Part shown: positions 26,298-33,764 of the stretch, one piece after another | Layout of the letters: each line of letters starts with the position of its first letter | Numbering within the stretch: position 1 is the stretch's first letter | NCBI GenBank assembly: GCA_051984675.1 | Contig: JBPYFK010000190.1 | Coordinates: 62,001 to 126,000, forward strand | DNA length: 64,000 nucleotides | Reading direction: 5' to 3' | Source of the DNA: JBPYFK01 sp051984675 | Lineage (GTDB): Bacteria > Actinomycetota > Actinomycetes > Mycobacteriales > Pseudonocardiaceae | Made by a program: the position numbers and the translations under genes | Notes under the pieces: generated by a model | Database searches by the model: none | Told to the model about the DNA's origin: nothing | Seen by the model: only the letters and a program-made list of their open reading frames with translations

Positions 26298-28150
26298 AGC
26301 TGCAGGGTTTGCACCGGCGCCGGTTCGGGCGAGAGCGGGATCTGGTAGCGCTGCGCCAGGTAGGACGCGATCTCGTGGAACAGCGGTGCCGCCGACACCG
26401 ACTCCGTCGTCCCGGACTGCGGTGCGTCCAGCATCAACCCGACCACGAACCGGGGGTTGTCGGCGGGCAGCATTCCAGCGAAGGTGATCCAGTACTTGGA
26501 GTTGCTGTAGCAGCCGCAGCTCGGGTCGATCTGCTGCGCGGTGCCCGTCTTGCCGGAGATCTGGTAACCCTCCAGCGCGCCGGACGGCCCCGTTCCCGTC
26601 TGCCCTCCCGGCGCCTTCTGCACGACGGCGCGGAGCATGTCCCGGACCGTGTGCGCCGTCTCGGGACTCACCACGCGCACTCCCAGCGGGCGCGGCACGT
26701 CGACCCGCTGACCGTTCGGCTGGATCTCCTCGGAAACGATGCGAGGTGGCATCCGCACACCGTCGTTGGCGATCGTCTGGTACATGCCGGCCATCTGAAG
26801 CGCCGTCATCGACAGGCCCTGCCCGATCGGCAGGTTCGCGAAGGTGCTGCCCGACCACTGATCGCGCGCCGGCACCGACCCCGGACTCTCCCCCGGCAGT
26901 CCGACGCCGGTCCGCTGTCCGAGCCCGAACCGTCGCACCAAGTCGGCGAACCGGTCCGGGCCGAGCCTCTGCGCGGTCAGCAACGTGCCCACGTTGGACG
27001 ACTTGGCGAGGATGCCGGTGAACGTCAACGGAATCGTGCCGTGCTGCCACGCGTCGTTGATCGTCCGATCCGCGACCCTGATCTCGCCAGGGACCTGCTG
27101 GACGGTGTCCGGGCGGGTCAGCCCGTACTCGATCGCACCCGCCGCCGTGATCACCTTGTTCACCGAACCCGGCTCGTACGGGTTGGTCACCGCCGGGTTG
27201 CCGAGGGCGTCGTTGGTCCACGTGGCCGGGTTGCCGGGATCGAAGGTCTTGCCGTTGGCCAGTGCGTACACCTCGCCGGTCTTGGCGTCGAGCACGACCG
27301 CGCTGCCGTCCTTGGCGCCGGCCTTGCGAACGTAGTCGGCGAGCTTCTGCTGCACGAGGAACTGCACGTCCGAGTCGAGCGTCAGCTGGACGTTCGACCC
27401 CGGCGTGGACGGCTCCAGCTGGTGCTCGGTGCCCGGGATGATCAAGTTGCTGCCCGCGGCCGTGTCCGCGACCTTGCGGCCGTCCCGCCCCGCGAGCAGC
27501 GGGTCCAGCGAGTTCTCCAGCCCCATCAGCCCGGTGAGCTTGTTCTCGTCCTTGCGCCAGGTGGCCGCGCCGAGCACGTTGGCCGCCAGCCCCCCACCCG
27601 GGTACTGCCTCCTCGCGCGGTACTCGGCGCCGATCTGCGGGAACTTCTCGGTGATCTGACGCGCCTTGCCCGGGTCGATCATCGGGCCGAAGTAGGTGAA
27701 CGGCTGGTTCGACTGCAGCGCGGCCAGCACCTGCTGCTCGGGCAACTGGTCACCGACCACTTGGTGCACGTAGCTGGCGATCTGATGCTTGTACTGGTCC
27801 CCGGTCGGTTTCGACGGGTCCTTGGCGTGCACGGCGTCCTGCTGCTCGCCGAGCGACTTCGGGTTGGCGTAGAGCTGGCGAGCCTCGCTGCTGAGCGCCA
27901 GCACGTTCCCGTCACGGTCCACAATGGATCCGCGCACGGCGGGGATCGGCATGGGGGTGGTGAGCTGCCGCTGGGCCTGCTGGGACAGGGCGGCGGCCTG
28001 GAACCCCTGCACCTCGATCAGCTTCCCGCCGGTGATCACGAGCGCGAGCGCCAGCAGTGCCCGCCCCACCACTAGTCGTCGGGCGCTACCGACGACGTCG
28101 CTACGCGCCCGACCGCCGCGCAGCACCCGGGCCTTGTTGGCACGCGGCAT
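26285..28150 (-). CDS. pbpB: Septal penicillin-binding protein 3 (FtsI/PbpB), class B transpeptidase
   Basis: Membrane-anchored D,D-transpeptidase that crosslinks septal peptidoglycan. The 621-residue protein has a basic N-terminus, one membrane segment (about 26-44), the PBP dimerisation domain, and the three catalytic motifs: SVNK (329-332, nucleophile S329), SSN (384-386) and KTG (534-536). No PASTA domain is present. The ATG shares one base with the ftsL stop (TGATG). Its usual partner polymerase, FtsW, is not encoded in this cluster. Confidence 0.95.
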   Translation of the reverse strand: MPRANKARVLRGGRARSDVVGSARRLVVGRALLALALVITGGKLIEVQGFQAAALSQQAQRQLTTPMPIPAVRGSIVDRDGNVLALSSEARQLYANPKSLGEQQDAVHAKDPSKPTGDQYKHQIASYVHQVVGDQLPEQQVLAALQSNQPFTYFGPMIDPGKARQITEKFPQIGAEYRARRQYPGGGLAANVLGAATWRKDENKLTGLMGLENSLDPLLAGRDGRKVADTAAGSNLIIPGTEHQLEPSTPGSNVQLTLDSDVQFLVQQKLADYVRKAGAKDGSAVVLDAKTGEVYALANGKTFDPGNPATWTNDALGNPAVTNPYEPGSVNKVITAAGAIEYGLTRPDTVQQVPGEIRVADRTINDAWQHGTIPLTFTGILAKSSNVGTLLTAQRLGPDRFADLVRRFGLGQRTGVGLPGESPGSVPARDQWSGSTFANLPIGQGLSMTALQMAGMYQTIANDGVRMPPRIVSEEIQPNGQRVDVPRPLGVRVVSPETAHTVRDMLRAVVQKAPGGQTGTGPSGALEGYQISGKTGTAQQIDPSCGCYSNSKYWITFAGMLPADNPRFVVGLMLDAPQSGTTESVSAAPLFHEIASYLAQRYQIPLSPEPAPVQTLQLPQP

Positions 28151-28917
28151 CAGCGTGCCTCCGCCGGAGGTATCGGGGCCGGGCTCGGCGGTCCAGCAAC
28201 CGCGGGCGGAGCTGGCACCGGACTCGGCGGGACGGGCGCGGGAGGCACTGGCGGTGCCGGTGCCACAGCGGCTTGGGGATCACCCACGAGCACGATGGAA
28301 CCATCCGGTCGGACCAGTATCCGCGCCGGTTCCGGCCCCGGGACCATGCCCAACTGCTCCGCGCGCCGCTCCAGGACCGGAACCGAGTTCAGGAAACTCA
28401 CCTCTCGCTGCAACTGCTCCTTGCGCTCGTTCAGCGCGGTGACCGCCGAGCCGGTCTGCTGCAGCTCGTACGACCCGCTGACCGCGGAGATCGACAGCCA
28501 CAACGTTGTCGCCAGCCCTCCGACCAGCAGCGACATCACCGTCACCACGAACGGCACCCGGGACCCGACGACCTTCGCGTGCAGCTGCGCCACCGCCTGC
28601 TGCCCGGCCCGGCCTCGGGCCGCCCGGGGACCGGCGGCCCGCTGTGCGGTCGCCTGCCGCTGGGCACGGCGCCGGGGCTCGCTGCGCTCGCCGGGCTGAC
28701 GTCGCCCGCGCGCGGCCCGATCGCCGTCGCCCGCGCGCGGCCGATCCCGGCGCTCCTCGCGTCGCGCGGACGCGCGGGCCGCCGCGGCTCGGCGGCGCTC
28801 GGTCGCCGCCGAGCCCGCTCGGCCGCCGCGCGCCCGCGACGGCTGCGCGTCCTGCTCGCGCTGCTCGCGCTCGCCGGCAGCACCGCGTGCGGCGGACCGG
28901 CGTGCCGGTGCAGTCAT
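28150..28917 (-). CDS. ftsL: FtsL-like septum protein with long basic N-terminal region
   Basis: A 255-residue bitopic protein in the ftsL position between rsmH and pbpB. Residues 1-118 are low-complexity Arg/Ala/Glu/Gly sequence, then one membrane segment (about 121-146), a coiled-coil segment (about 150-190, TALNERKEQLQREVSFL) and a Pro/Ala-rich tail (about 205-255). Typical FtsL is about 100-200 residues, so both tails are extended. Its role is to join FtsQ and a FtsB-type protein in activating the septal synthase. Sequence alone gives only weak family similarity; context decides. Confidence 0.85.
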   Translation of the reverse strand: MTAPARRSAARGAAGEREQREQDAQPSRARGGRAGSAATERRRAAAARASARREERRDRPRAGDGDRAARGRRQPGERSEPRRRAQRQATAQRAAGPRAARGRAGQQAVAQLHAKVVGSRVPFVVTVMSLLVGGLATTLWLSISAVSGSYELQQTGSAVTALNERKEQLQREVSFLNSVPVLERRAEQLGMVPGPEPARILVRPDGSIVLVGDPQAAVAPAPPVPPAPVPPSPVPAPPAVAGPPSPAPIPPAEAR

Positions 28918-29942
28918 CCCGCCTCCTCGATCCGCTCCGCGGCTCGCAGCCGGACGGATGCGGCCCTGGGGTTGGTCGCTGTTTCCTGCTCGCCGGCGAC
29001 TTCGGCACCGCGCGTGAGCAGGCGCAGTTCGGGGCCATGCCCGGGAAGCTCGACCGGTAGTTCCACCGGCGTGCGCGATTTCGCCCGCTCGGCGAGCGCG
29101 CGTTTGACGATCCGGTCCTCCAGCGAGTGGTAGGACAGGACGACGACCCGACCGCCCGGTGCGAGCGCGTCCAGCGCCGCCGGTACGGCTCTGCGGAGCA
29201 CGTCCAGCTCGCCGTTGACCTCGATCCGTAGGGCTTGGAACGTGCGTTTGGCGGGGTGACCGCCGGTGCGCCTGGTGGCGGCGGGGACGGTGTCGTACAC
29301 CAGCTGCACTAACCGCGCGCTCGTGGTGAACGGCGCCCGCTTGCGCTCCCGTACCACGGCCGCGGCGATCTTGCTGGCGAACCGCTCCTCGCCGTAGTCC
29401 CGCAGCACTCTCGCGAGGTCGCCGGCCGAGTAGGTGTTGAGCACATCCGCCGCGGTGTGCCCGGCAGTCGGGTCCATCCGCATGTCCAGCGGCGCGTCGT
29501 GGGCGTAGGAGAAGCCGCGCCCAGCCTCGTCGAGCTGCAGCGAGGACACACCGAGGTCGAACAGCACTCCGTCCACACGGGACATGCCCAGTTCGGTGAG
29601 TACCTCGGGCAACGCGTCGTACACGGCATGCACCAGACGGGTTCGGTCGGCGTACGCGGACAGCCGCTCGCCCGCCAGGCGGAGGGCTTCGGGATCGCGA
29701 TCCAGGCCGACGAGGGTCAGCCGCGGGTGCGCCCCCAACAGCGCTTCGGCGTGCCCGCCCATCCCCAGCGTGGCGTCGACCACCACGGCGGGCCGGTCTG
29801 ACAGCGCCGGGGACAGCAGTTCCAGGATGCGGTCCAGCAGCACCGGAACGTGGCGGTCCCGCGCCGGCCTGGCCTCAGGCTGCTCAGGTTGCGCCGATGC
29901 ATCGGGGCGTCTCACACCCCCTGGCTCTTCTGGGCTGGCCAC
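28914..29942 (-). CDS. rsmH: 16S rRNA (cytosine1402-N4)-methyltransferase
   Basis: Methylates N4 of C1402 in the ribosomal P site using S-adenosylmethionine. The 342-residue protein has HVPVLLDRILELL, the SAM-binding motif VDATLGMGGHAEALL, GVLFDLGVSSLQLDEAGRGFSY and GGRVVVLSYHSLEDRIVK. GTG 29942 is chosen because GGGAGGGA lies just upstream; the frame is open to 29990. The stop overlaps ftsL by 4 nt. It is separated from mraZ by 310 bp, which is unusually long. Confidence 0.95.
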   Translation of the reverse strand: MASPEEPGGVRRPDASAQPEQPEARPARDRHVPVLLDRILELLSPALSDRPAVVVDATLGMGGHAEALLGAHPRLTLVGLDRDPEALRLAGERLSAYADRTRLVHAVYDALPEVLTELGMSRVDGVLFDLGVSSLQLDEAGRGFSYAHDAPLDMRMDPTAGHTAADVLNTYSAGDLARVLRDYGEERFASKIAAAVVRERKRAPFTTSARLVQLVYDTVPAATRRTGGHPAKRTFQALRIEVNGELDVLRRAVPAALDALAPGGRVVVLSYHSLEDRIVKRALAERAKSRTPVELPVELPGHGPELRLLTRGAEVAGEQETATNPRAASVRLRAAERIEEAG

Positions 29943-30252
29943 AGCGGTCCCTCCCTCCCGCGTGCCTTGGTTGTGCTGGCCTGCGCGCACCGCTGTCGAG
30001 ATGTCGATCGAGCCCCTGTTCGGTCGAACACCGCTCTACCGAACACCGCCGGTCTCCCGCTCGGCCGCGATCAGCGGGCAAGGCCCACCGGAGCCGGACT
30101 GGTCGATTCCCGGATGCCGCCAGGTCCTCGCCCGCCCGTCGAGTACCTGGTACCGGGGAAGGTGCACCAGGTACTCGAAAGCCGAGCGGACCGAGGGCCT
30201 CACGGCATCCGTGCTCGTCCCCTGCTGCCCTGCGGGGCGCTCACTCACGGGG
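29943..30252 (-). promoter_or_regulatory. Long mraZ-rsmH spacer with an inverted repeat
   Basis: The 310-bp spacer between mraZ and rsmH contains a 12-bp perfect inverted repeat CGAGTACCTGGT / ACCAGGTACTCG at 30140-30151 and 30166-30177 with a 14-nt loop, and two GCGGTGTTCG copies near 30043 and 30028 on the minus strand. The hairpin could end or attenuate the mraZ transcript and leave the remaining genes to a local promoter. No gene was found. Confidence 0.45.
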
Positions 30253-30684
30253 TCAGAAGACCCCGGGCAGGACCTCCTCTCTCGCCTGCGCGTACGACTC
30301 CTCGTGCTCGTCGAGGTAGGTCTGCCACTTCTCGGCGTCCCAGATCTCCAACCGGTTGATCGCGCCGATGACCACGCACTCCTTGGACAGCCCGGCATAG
30401 CGCCGCAACTCGTTCGCGATCGAGATGCGCCCCTGGCTGTCCGGGGCCTGCTCGTCCGTACCCGCGAACAGGTAGCGCTGGTAGGCACGGACCGACTCAT
30501 TGGTGAACGGGGCCTCGGCAACCTTGCGGGCCATCTGCTCGAACTCGGCGCGCGGGAAGACGTACAGGCAGTGATCCTGACCCTTAGTGATCATCAGCCC
30601 CCCTGCCAGTGCTTCCCGGAACTTGGCCGGCAGCGTCAGCCGCCCCTTGTCGTCGAGCTTCGGGCTGTGGGTACCGAGAAACAT
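30253..30684 (-). CDS. mraZ: MraZ, transcriptional regulator of the dcw cluster
   Basis: A 143-residue DNA-binding protein with two SpoVT/AbrB-type half-domains. The two DxxxR motifs are DDKGR (11-15) and DSQGR (about 82-86), and the protein begins MFLGTHSPKLDDKGRLTLPA as in the family. MraZ forms ring-shaped oligomers that bind GTGG direct repeats in its own promoter; such repeats are present upstream. It is the first gene of the dcw cluster. Confidence 0.96.
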   Translation of the reverse strand: MFLGTHSPKLDDKGRLTLPAKFREALAGGLMITKGQDHCLYVFPRAEFEQMARKVAEAPFTNESVRAYQRYLFAGTDEQAPDSQGRISIANELRRYAGLSKECVVIGAINRLEIWDAEKWQTYLDEHEESYAQAREEVLPGVF

Positions 30685-30828
30685 CCCGGCACCACCTCCC
30701 CCGCCTCGGGCCGCCGGCCCAACAGCGCCGGACCGGCCGCTCGATCAACCCCCGCAGCGCCGATCCCGCCACCCACAGCGTTGCTCGCCACCGCTTGTGC
30801 TGATCCTGTGCGTGGAACCCCCTTCGCT

Positions 30829-30868
30829 CCACTGCGCGCCACATTACCCCACTATGCCCCACCGTCAA
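30829..30868 (-). promoter_or_regulatory. mraZ promoter with four GTGG repeats at 10-bp spacing (MraZ box)
   Basis: Read on the minus strand: GTGGGGCATA, GTGGGGTAAT, GTGGCGCGCA, GTGGAGCGAA, beginning at 30862, 30852, 30842 and 30832. A -35 hexamer TTGACG (30868-30863) and a -10-like TAATGT (30846-30841) are 16 bp apart, so the repeats fill the promoter spacer and the transcription start. MraZ bound here would block RNA polymerase, the known autorepression mode of the family. Confidence 0.88.
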
Positions 30869-31295
30869 CACAGGTCACGATGACAAACACCCCGATCGGT
30901 TGGTCATTTGCCCAGGTGAACACCCCCTCAGTGACGGTGGTCGAAGGTGGGGCGGCGCGGTCGTCGGCGATCTTGATCACCGCCTCCGGGCGCGCGATCG
31001 GGGCCGGTATGATCGGCAAGGTTGCCCTCCGTCCGCTGCCGTGGCTAGCGCGGTGGGGGACAGTGGGGACCCGGTCGGCTTGGACGCCGACTGCGGAACC
31101 CGAGCGCGGTTTGACACACTGCTGAGGCACGCTGATGCGTGAGCTATCTCGGACGCGGCGCGTCGCACTGGGGTGGGCACACGACAGCCAGCCCGCACGC
31201 CATCCGGCCGGCTGGACGCCAGTGTCGCGAGCGCGCGCCCGGATGTCGGCTTCACCATGGCCGCCACCTGCGCCGGAAGAGCACCTGGAGGTTGC
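30869..31295. other. Divergent intergenic region between mraZ and moxR
   Basis: These 427 bp upstream of the mraZ promoter hold no recognisable gene, repeat or RNA. The short open frames here lack conserved character. It must contain the promoter of the moxR operon, but no clear -35/-10 pair was seen. Confidence 0.4.
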
Positions 31296-32396
31296 GTGAC
31301 GCCCGAGATCCAGACGCCCGGCAACGGCTTCACCCGCCGCGAGGTCGATGGCAGCCCCGCCGCCGGTGAGGGCTCGGCGTTCGAACGTCTCTACACCGTC
31401 ACCGACCGCATCGCGTCCAATGTGGAGCGTGTGGTGGTCGGCAAGCCCGAGGTCGTCCGGGTTGCGCTGGTGACGCTGCTGGCCGAAGGCCACCTGCTGG
31501 TCGAGGACGTGCCCGGGGTCGGCAAGACGTCACTGGCCAAGGCGTTGGCCCGGTCCGTGGACTGCGCGGTGAGCCGGGTGCAGTTCACCCCCGACCTGCT
31601 GCCCAGCGACATCACCGGCGTGTCCGTCTACAACCGCCAGAGCGAGAGCTTCGAGTTCCGCCCCGGACCGGTGTTCGCCAACGTCGTCGTCGGCGACGAG
31701 ATCAACCGGGCGTCCCCGAAGACCCAGTCCGCGCTGCTGGAGTGCATGGAGGAGCACCAGGTGACCGTGGACGGGCAGACATACCCGCTGCGCACGCCGT
31801 TCATGGTGATCGCCACCCAGAACCCGATCGAGATGGAGGGCACCTACGCCCTCCCGGAGGCCCAGCGGGACCGCTTCACCGCCCGGGTGTCCATCGGTTA
31901 CCCGGACGCGCAGGCCGAGCTGGCAATGGTCGACGACCATGCGGGCAACGACCCGCTGTCCGATCTGCGCCCGGTGGTCGACCATGCCGAGGTCGCGAAC
32001 CTGCTGCGCACCGTCCGCCAGGTGCACCTGGCCACCGAGGTCCGCAAGTACGCGGTCGACCTCGTCTCCGCCACCCGTGACCTGCCCGAACTACGCCTCG
32101 GCGCGTCGCCCCGGTCCACCCTGCAACTGGTGCGGGCCGCGCGGGCGCAGGCCGCATTGTCCGGGCGCGAGTTCGTGATCCCGGATGACGTGCAGGACGT
32201 CGCCAGTCCGGTGCTCGCGCACCGGCTCGTGCTGACCAGCGAGGCGCACGCGGCCCGGCGTTCCCCCGCCGACCTGGTGCGCCAACTCCTGCACCGTGTT
32301 CCCGTGCCTCGTGGGAGCGGCCTCGGCGGAACCGACGCGGGCACTGGCGGTCTCGACGCCGGTTTCGCCCCGGCGGGTGCGCGGGGCAGCGGGTAA
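31296..32396 (+). CDS. MoxR-family AAA+ ATPase
   Basis: Cytosolic AAA+ chaperone-like ATPase of 366 residues. Walker A is VEDVPGVGKTSLAKALA, Walker B region is VVGDEINRASPKTQSALLECMEE, and ATQNPIEMEGTYALPEAQRDRF is the MoxR sensor 1/arginine-finger segment. GTG 31296 follows CTGGAGG; the frame is open further upstream without conservation. MoxR proteins typically work with a DUF58 protein and, in this operon type, a membrane transglutaminase; both follow here. Confidence 0.93.
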   Translation: MTPEIQTPGNGFTRREVDGSPAAGEGSAFERLYTVTDRIASNVERVVVGKPEVVRVALVTLLAEGHLLVEDVPGVGKTSLAKALARSVDCAVSRVQFTPDLLPSDITGVSVYNRQSESFEFRPGPVFANVVVGDEINRASPKTQSALLECMEEHQVTVDGQTYPLRTPFMVIATQNPIEMEGTYALPEAQRDRFTARVSIGYPDAQAELAMVDDHAGNDPLSDLRPVVDHAEVANLLRTVRQVHLATEVRKYAVDLVSATRDLPELRLGASPRSTLQLVRAARAQAALSGREFVIPDDVQDVASPVLAHRLVLTSEAHAARRSPADLVRQLLHRVPVPRGSGLGGTDAGTGGLDAGFAPAGARGSG

Positions 32397-32398
32397 CC

Positions 32399-33649
32399 AT
32401 GCTCGCCGGCCTTACCACTCGCGGACGTTGCCTGCTGGCCGCCGGATTGGCCGCGGCCGCGTGCTCGGTGATCCTCAACGAGCGGGATCTGCTGCGGGTG
32501 GCGGTCTTCGTGGCCGCGCTACCGCTACTCACGTTGCTGCTCACGCAGCGCACCAAGATCAGCCTGTTGGCCCGCCGGGACGTTTCCCCCGACCAGGTCC
32601 CAGTCGGGTCCCCGGCCACCGTGCGCCTGCACGTGCGCGGGACCGGCCGCATCCCCGTGGGTGGGCTGCTGCTCGAAGACGGCGTGCCGTTCGCGGTCGG
32701 CCGCCGGCCGCGCTTCGTGCTCGACCGGCTGGGCCGCTCTGGTGCCACTGTGGAATACCCGGTGCAGCCCAAGCTGCGCGGCATTCACTACATCGGGCCA
32801 TTGCGGACGCGGGTGATCGATCCGCTCGGGTTGTCCGAACTAGAACGCGAACTCGCCGACCGGGACCGTCTGGTCGCGGTGCCCCAGGTGGTCCGACTCA
32901 CCGGCCTGCCGGCCGGACTCGGGCAAGGCAACGGCCCGGACGGCTCGCTCCGGGTGCACGCCGGGCACGGCGAGGACGACGCGACCGTACGGCAGTACCG
33001 GCACGGCGACGACATGCGCCGGGTGCACTGGAAGTCCACCGCGCGCCGGGACGAGCTGATCGTCCGGGTGGAGGAGCGCCCCTGGCGGGGAGGGGCGACG
33101 GTCCTCCTGGACCGCCGCTCGGCGGCCCACCAGGGCAGCGGCGCCTCCGCGAGCATCGAATGGGCGATCTCCGCGGCGGCGAGCATCACGCTGCACCTGC
33201 ATCGCACCGGCCGGCACGCCCGACTGATCACCTCGGACGGGGCCGTGCTCGGCGGGCCGGGCTCATCCGCTGGCGATGACCGCGAGCTGCTCGAACCGCT
33301 GGCCGCGCTGCAGCCCTCACCGCAGCGGGACATGTCGTTCGGCGCCGACCCGGGAGCCGGCCAACAGCTCATCGCGATCCTCGGGGCGACGACGCAGGCT
33401 GGCGTGGCGGCGCTGACCCAGATGCGTCCACGCGGCGCGCGCAGCCTGGCCATCCTGCTCGACGTGCGCGCCTGGGCGCCCGGGTCAGGCGAGGCGACGC
33501 CCGATCCCGATGAGGCGGCACGACGACTGCGCGCGGCCGGGTGGTCGGTGGTGGTCGCCAGCGGTCCCACCACGACGCTCCCGGAGCTGTGGGAGCAGCT
33601 CTGCCGCCCGAGCACGGGATCCCCGGCCACGGAGGTCGCTGCCCGGTGA
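32399..33649 (+). CDS. DUF58 domain-containing membrane protein
   Basis: A 416-residue protein with two N-terminal membrane helices (about 8-45) and a DUF58/von Willebrand A-like domain. The DUF58 core is seen as REYRHGDDMRRVHWKSTARRDELIVR-like sequence (here VRQYRHGDDMRRVHWKSTA), with ERPWRGGATVLLDRR following. It starts 2 nt after the moxR stop. Family members are thought to be adaptors or substrates of MoxR ATPases; function here is inferred from context. Confidence 0.9.
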   Translation: MLAGLTTRGRCLLAAGLAAAACSVILNERDLLRVAVFVAALPLLTLLLTQRTKISLLARRDVSPDQVPVGSPATVRLHVRGTGRIPVGGLLLEDGVPFAVGRRPRFVLDRLGRSGATVEYPVQPKLRGIHYIGPLRTRVIDPLGLSELERELADRDRLVAVPQVVRLTGLPAGLGQGNGPDGSLRVHAGHGEDDATVRQYRHGDDMRRVHWKSTARRDELIVRVEERPWRGGATVLLDRRSAAHQGSGASASIEWAISAAASITLHLHRTGRHARLITSDGAVLGGPGSSAGDDRELLEPLAALQPSPQRDMSFGADPGAGQQLIAILGATTQAGVAALTQMRPRGARSLAILLDVRAWAPGSGEATPDPDEAARRLRAAGWSVVVASGPTTTLPELWEQLCRPSTGSPATEVAAR

Positions 33650-33764
33650 CTTCTCTCTGGAGCGCACACCTGAGACAGGCCGATCTTCGCGGTGAAAGCC
33701 AACACCACTGGGAATCGACTCCGCCTCGAACTCCAGGCCCGGGTAGCCGCCGATGGGAGATCCG

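Noticed and set aside
31173..31295. Longer MoxR protein starting at 31173
   Set aside because: The extra residues are unconserved, and GTG 31296 has GGAGG in front and matches the usual start.
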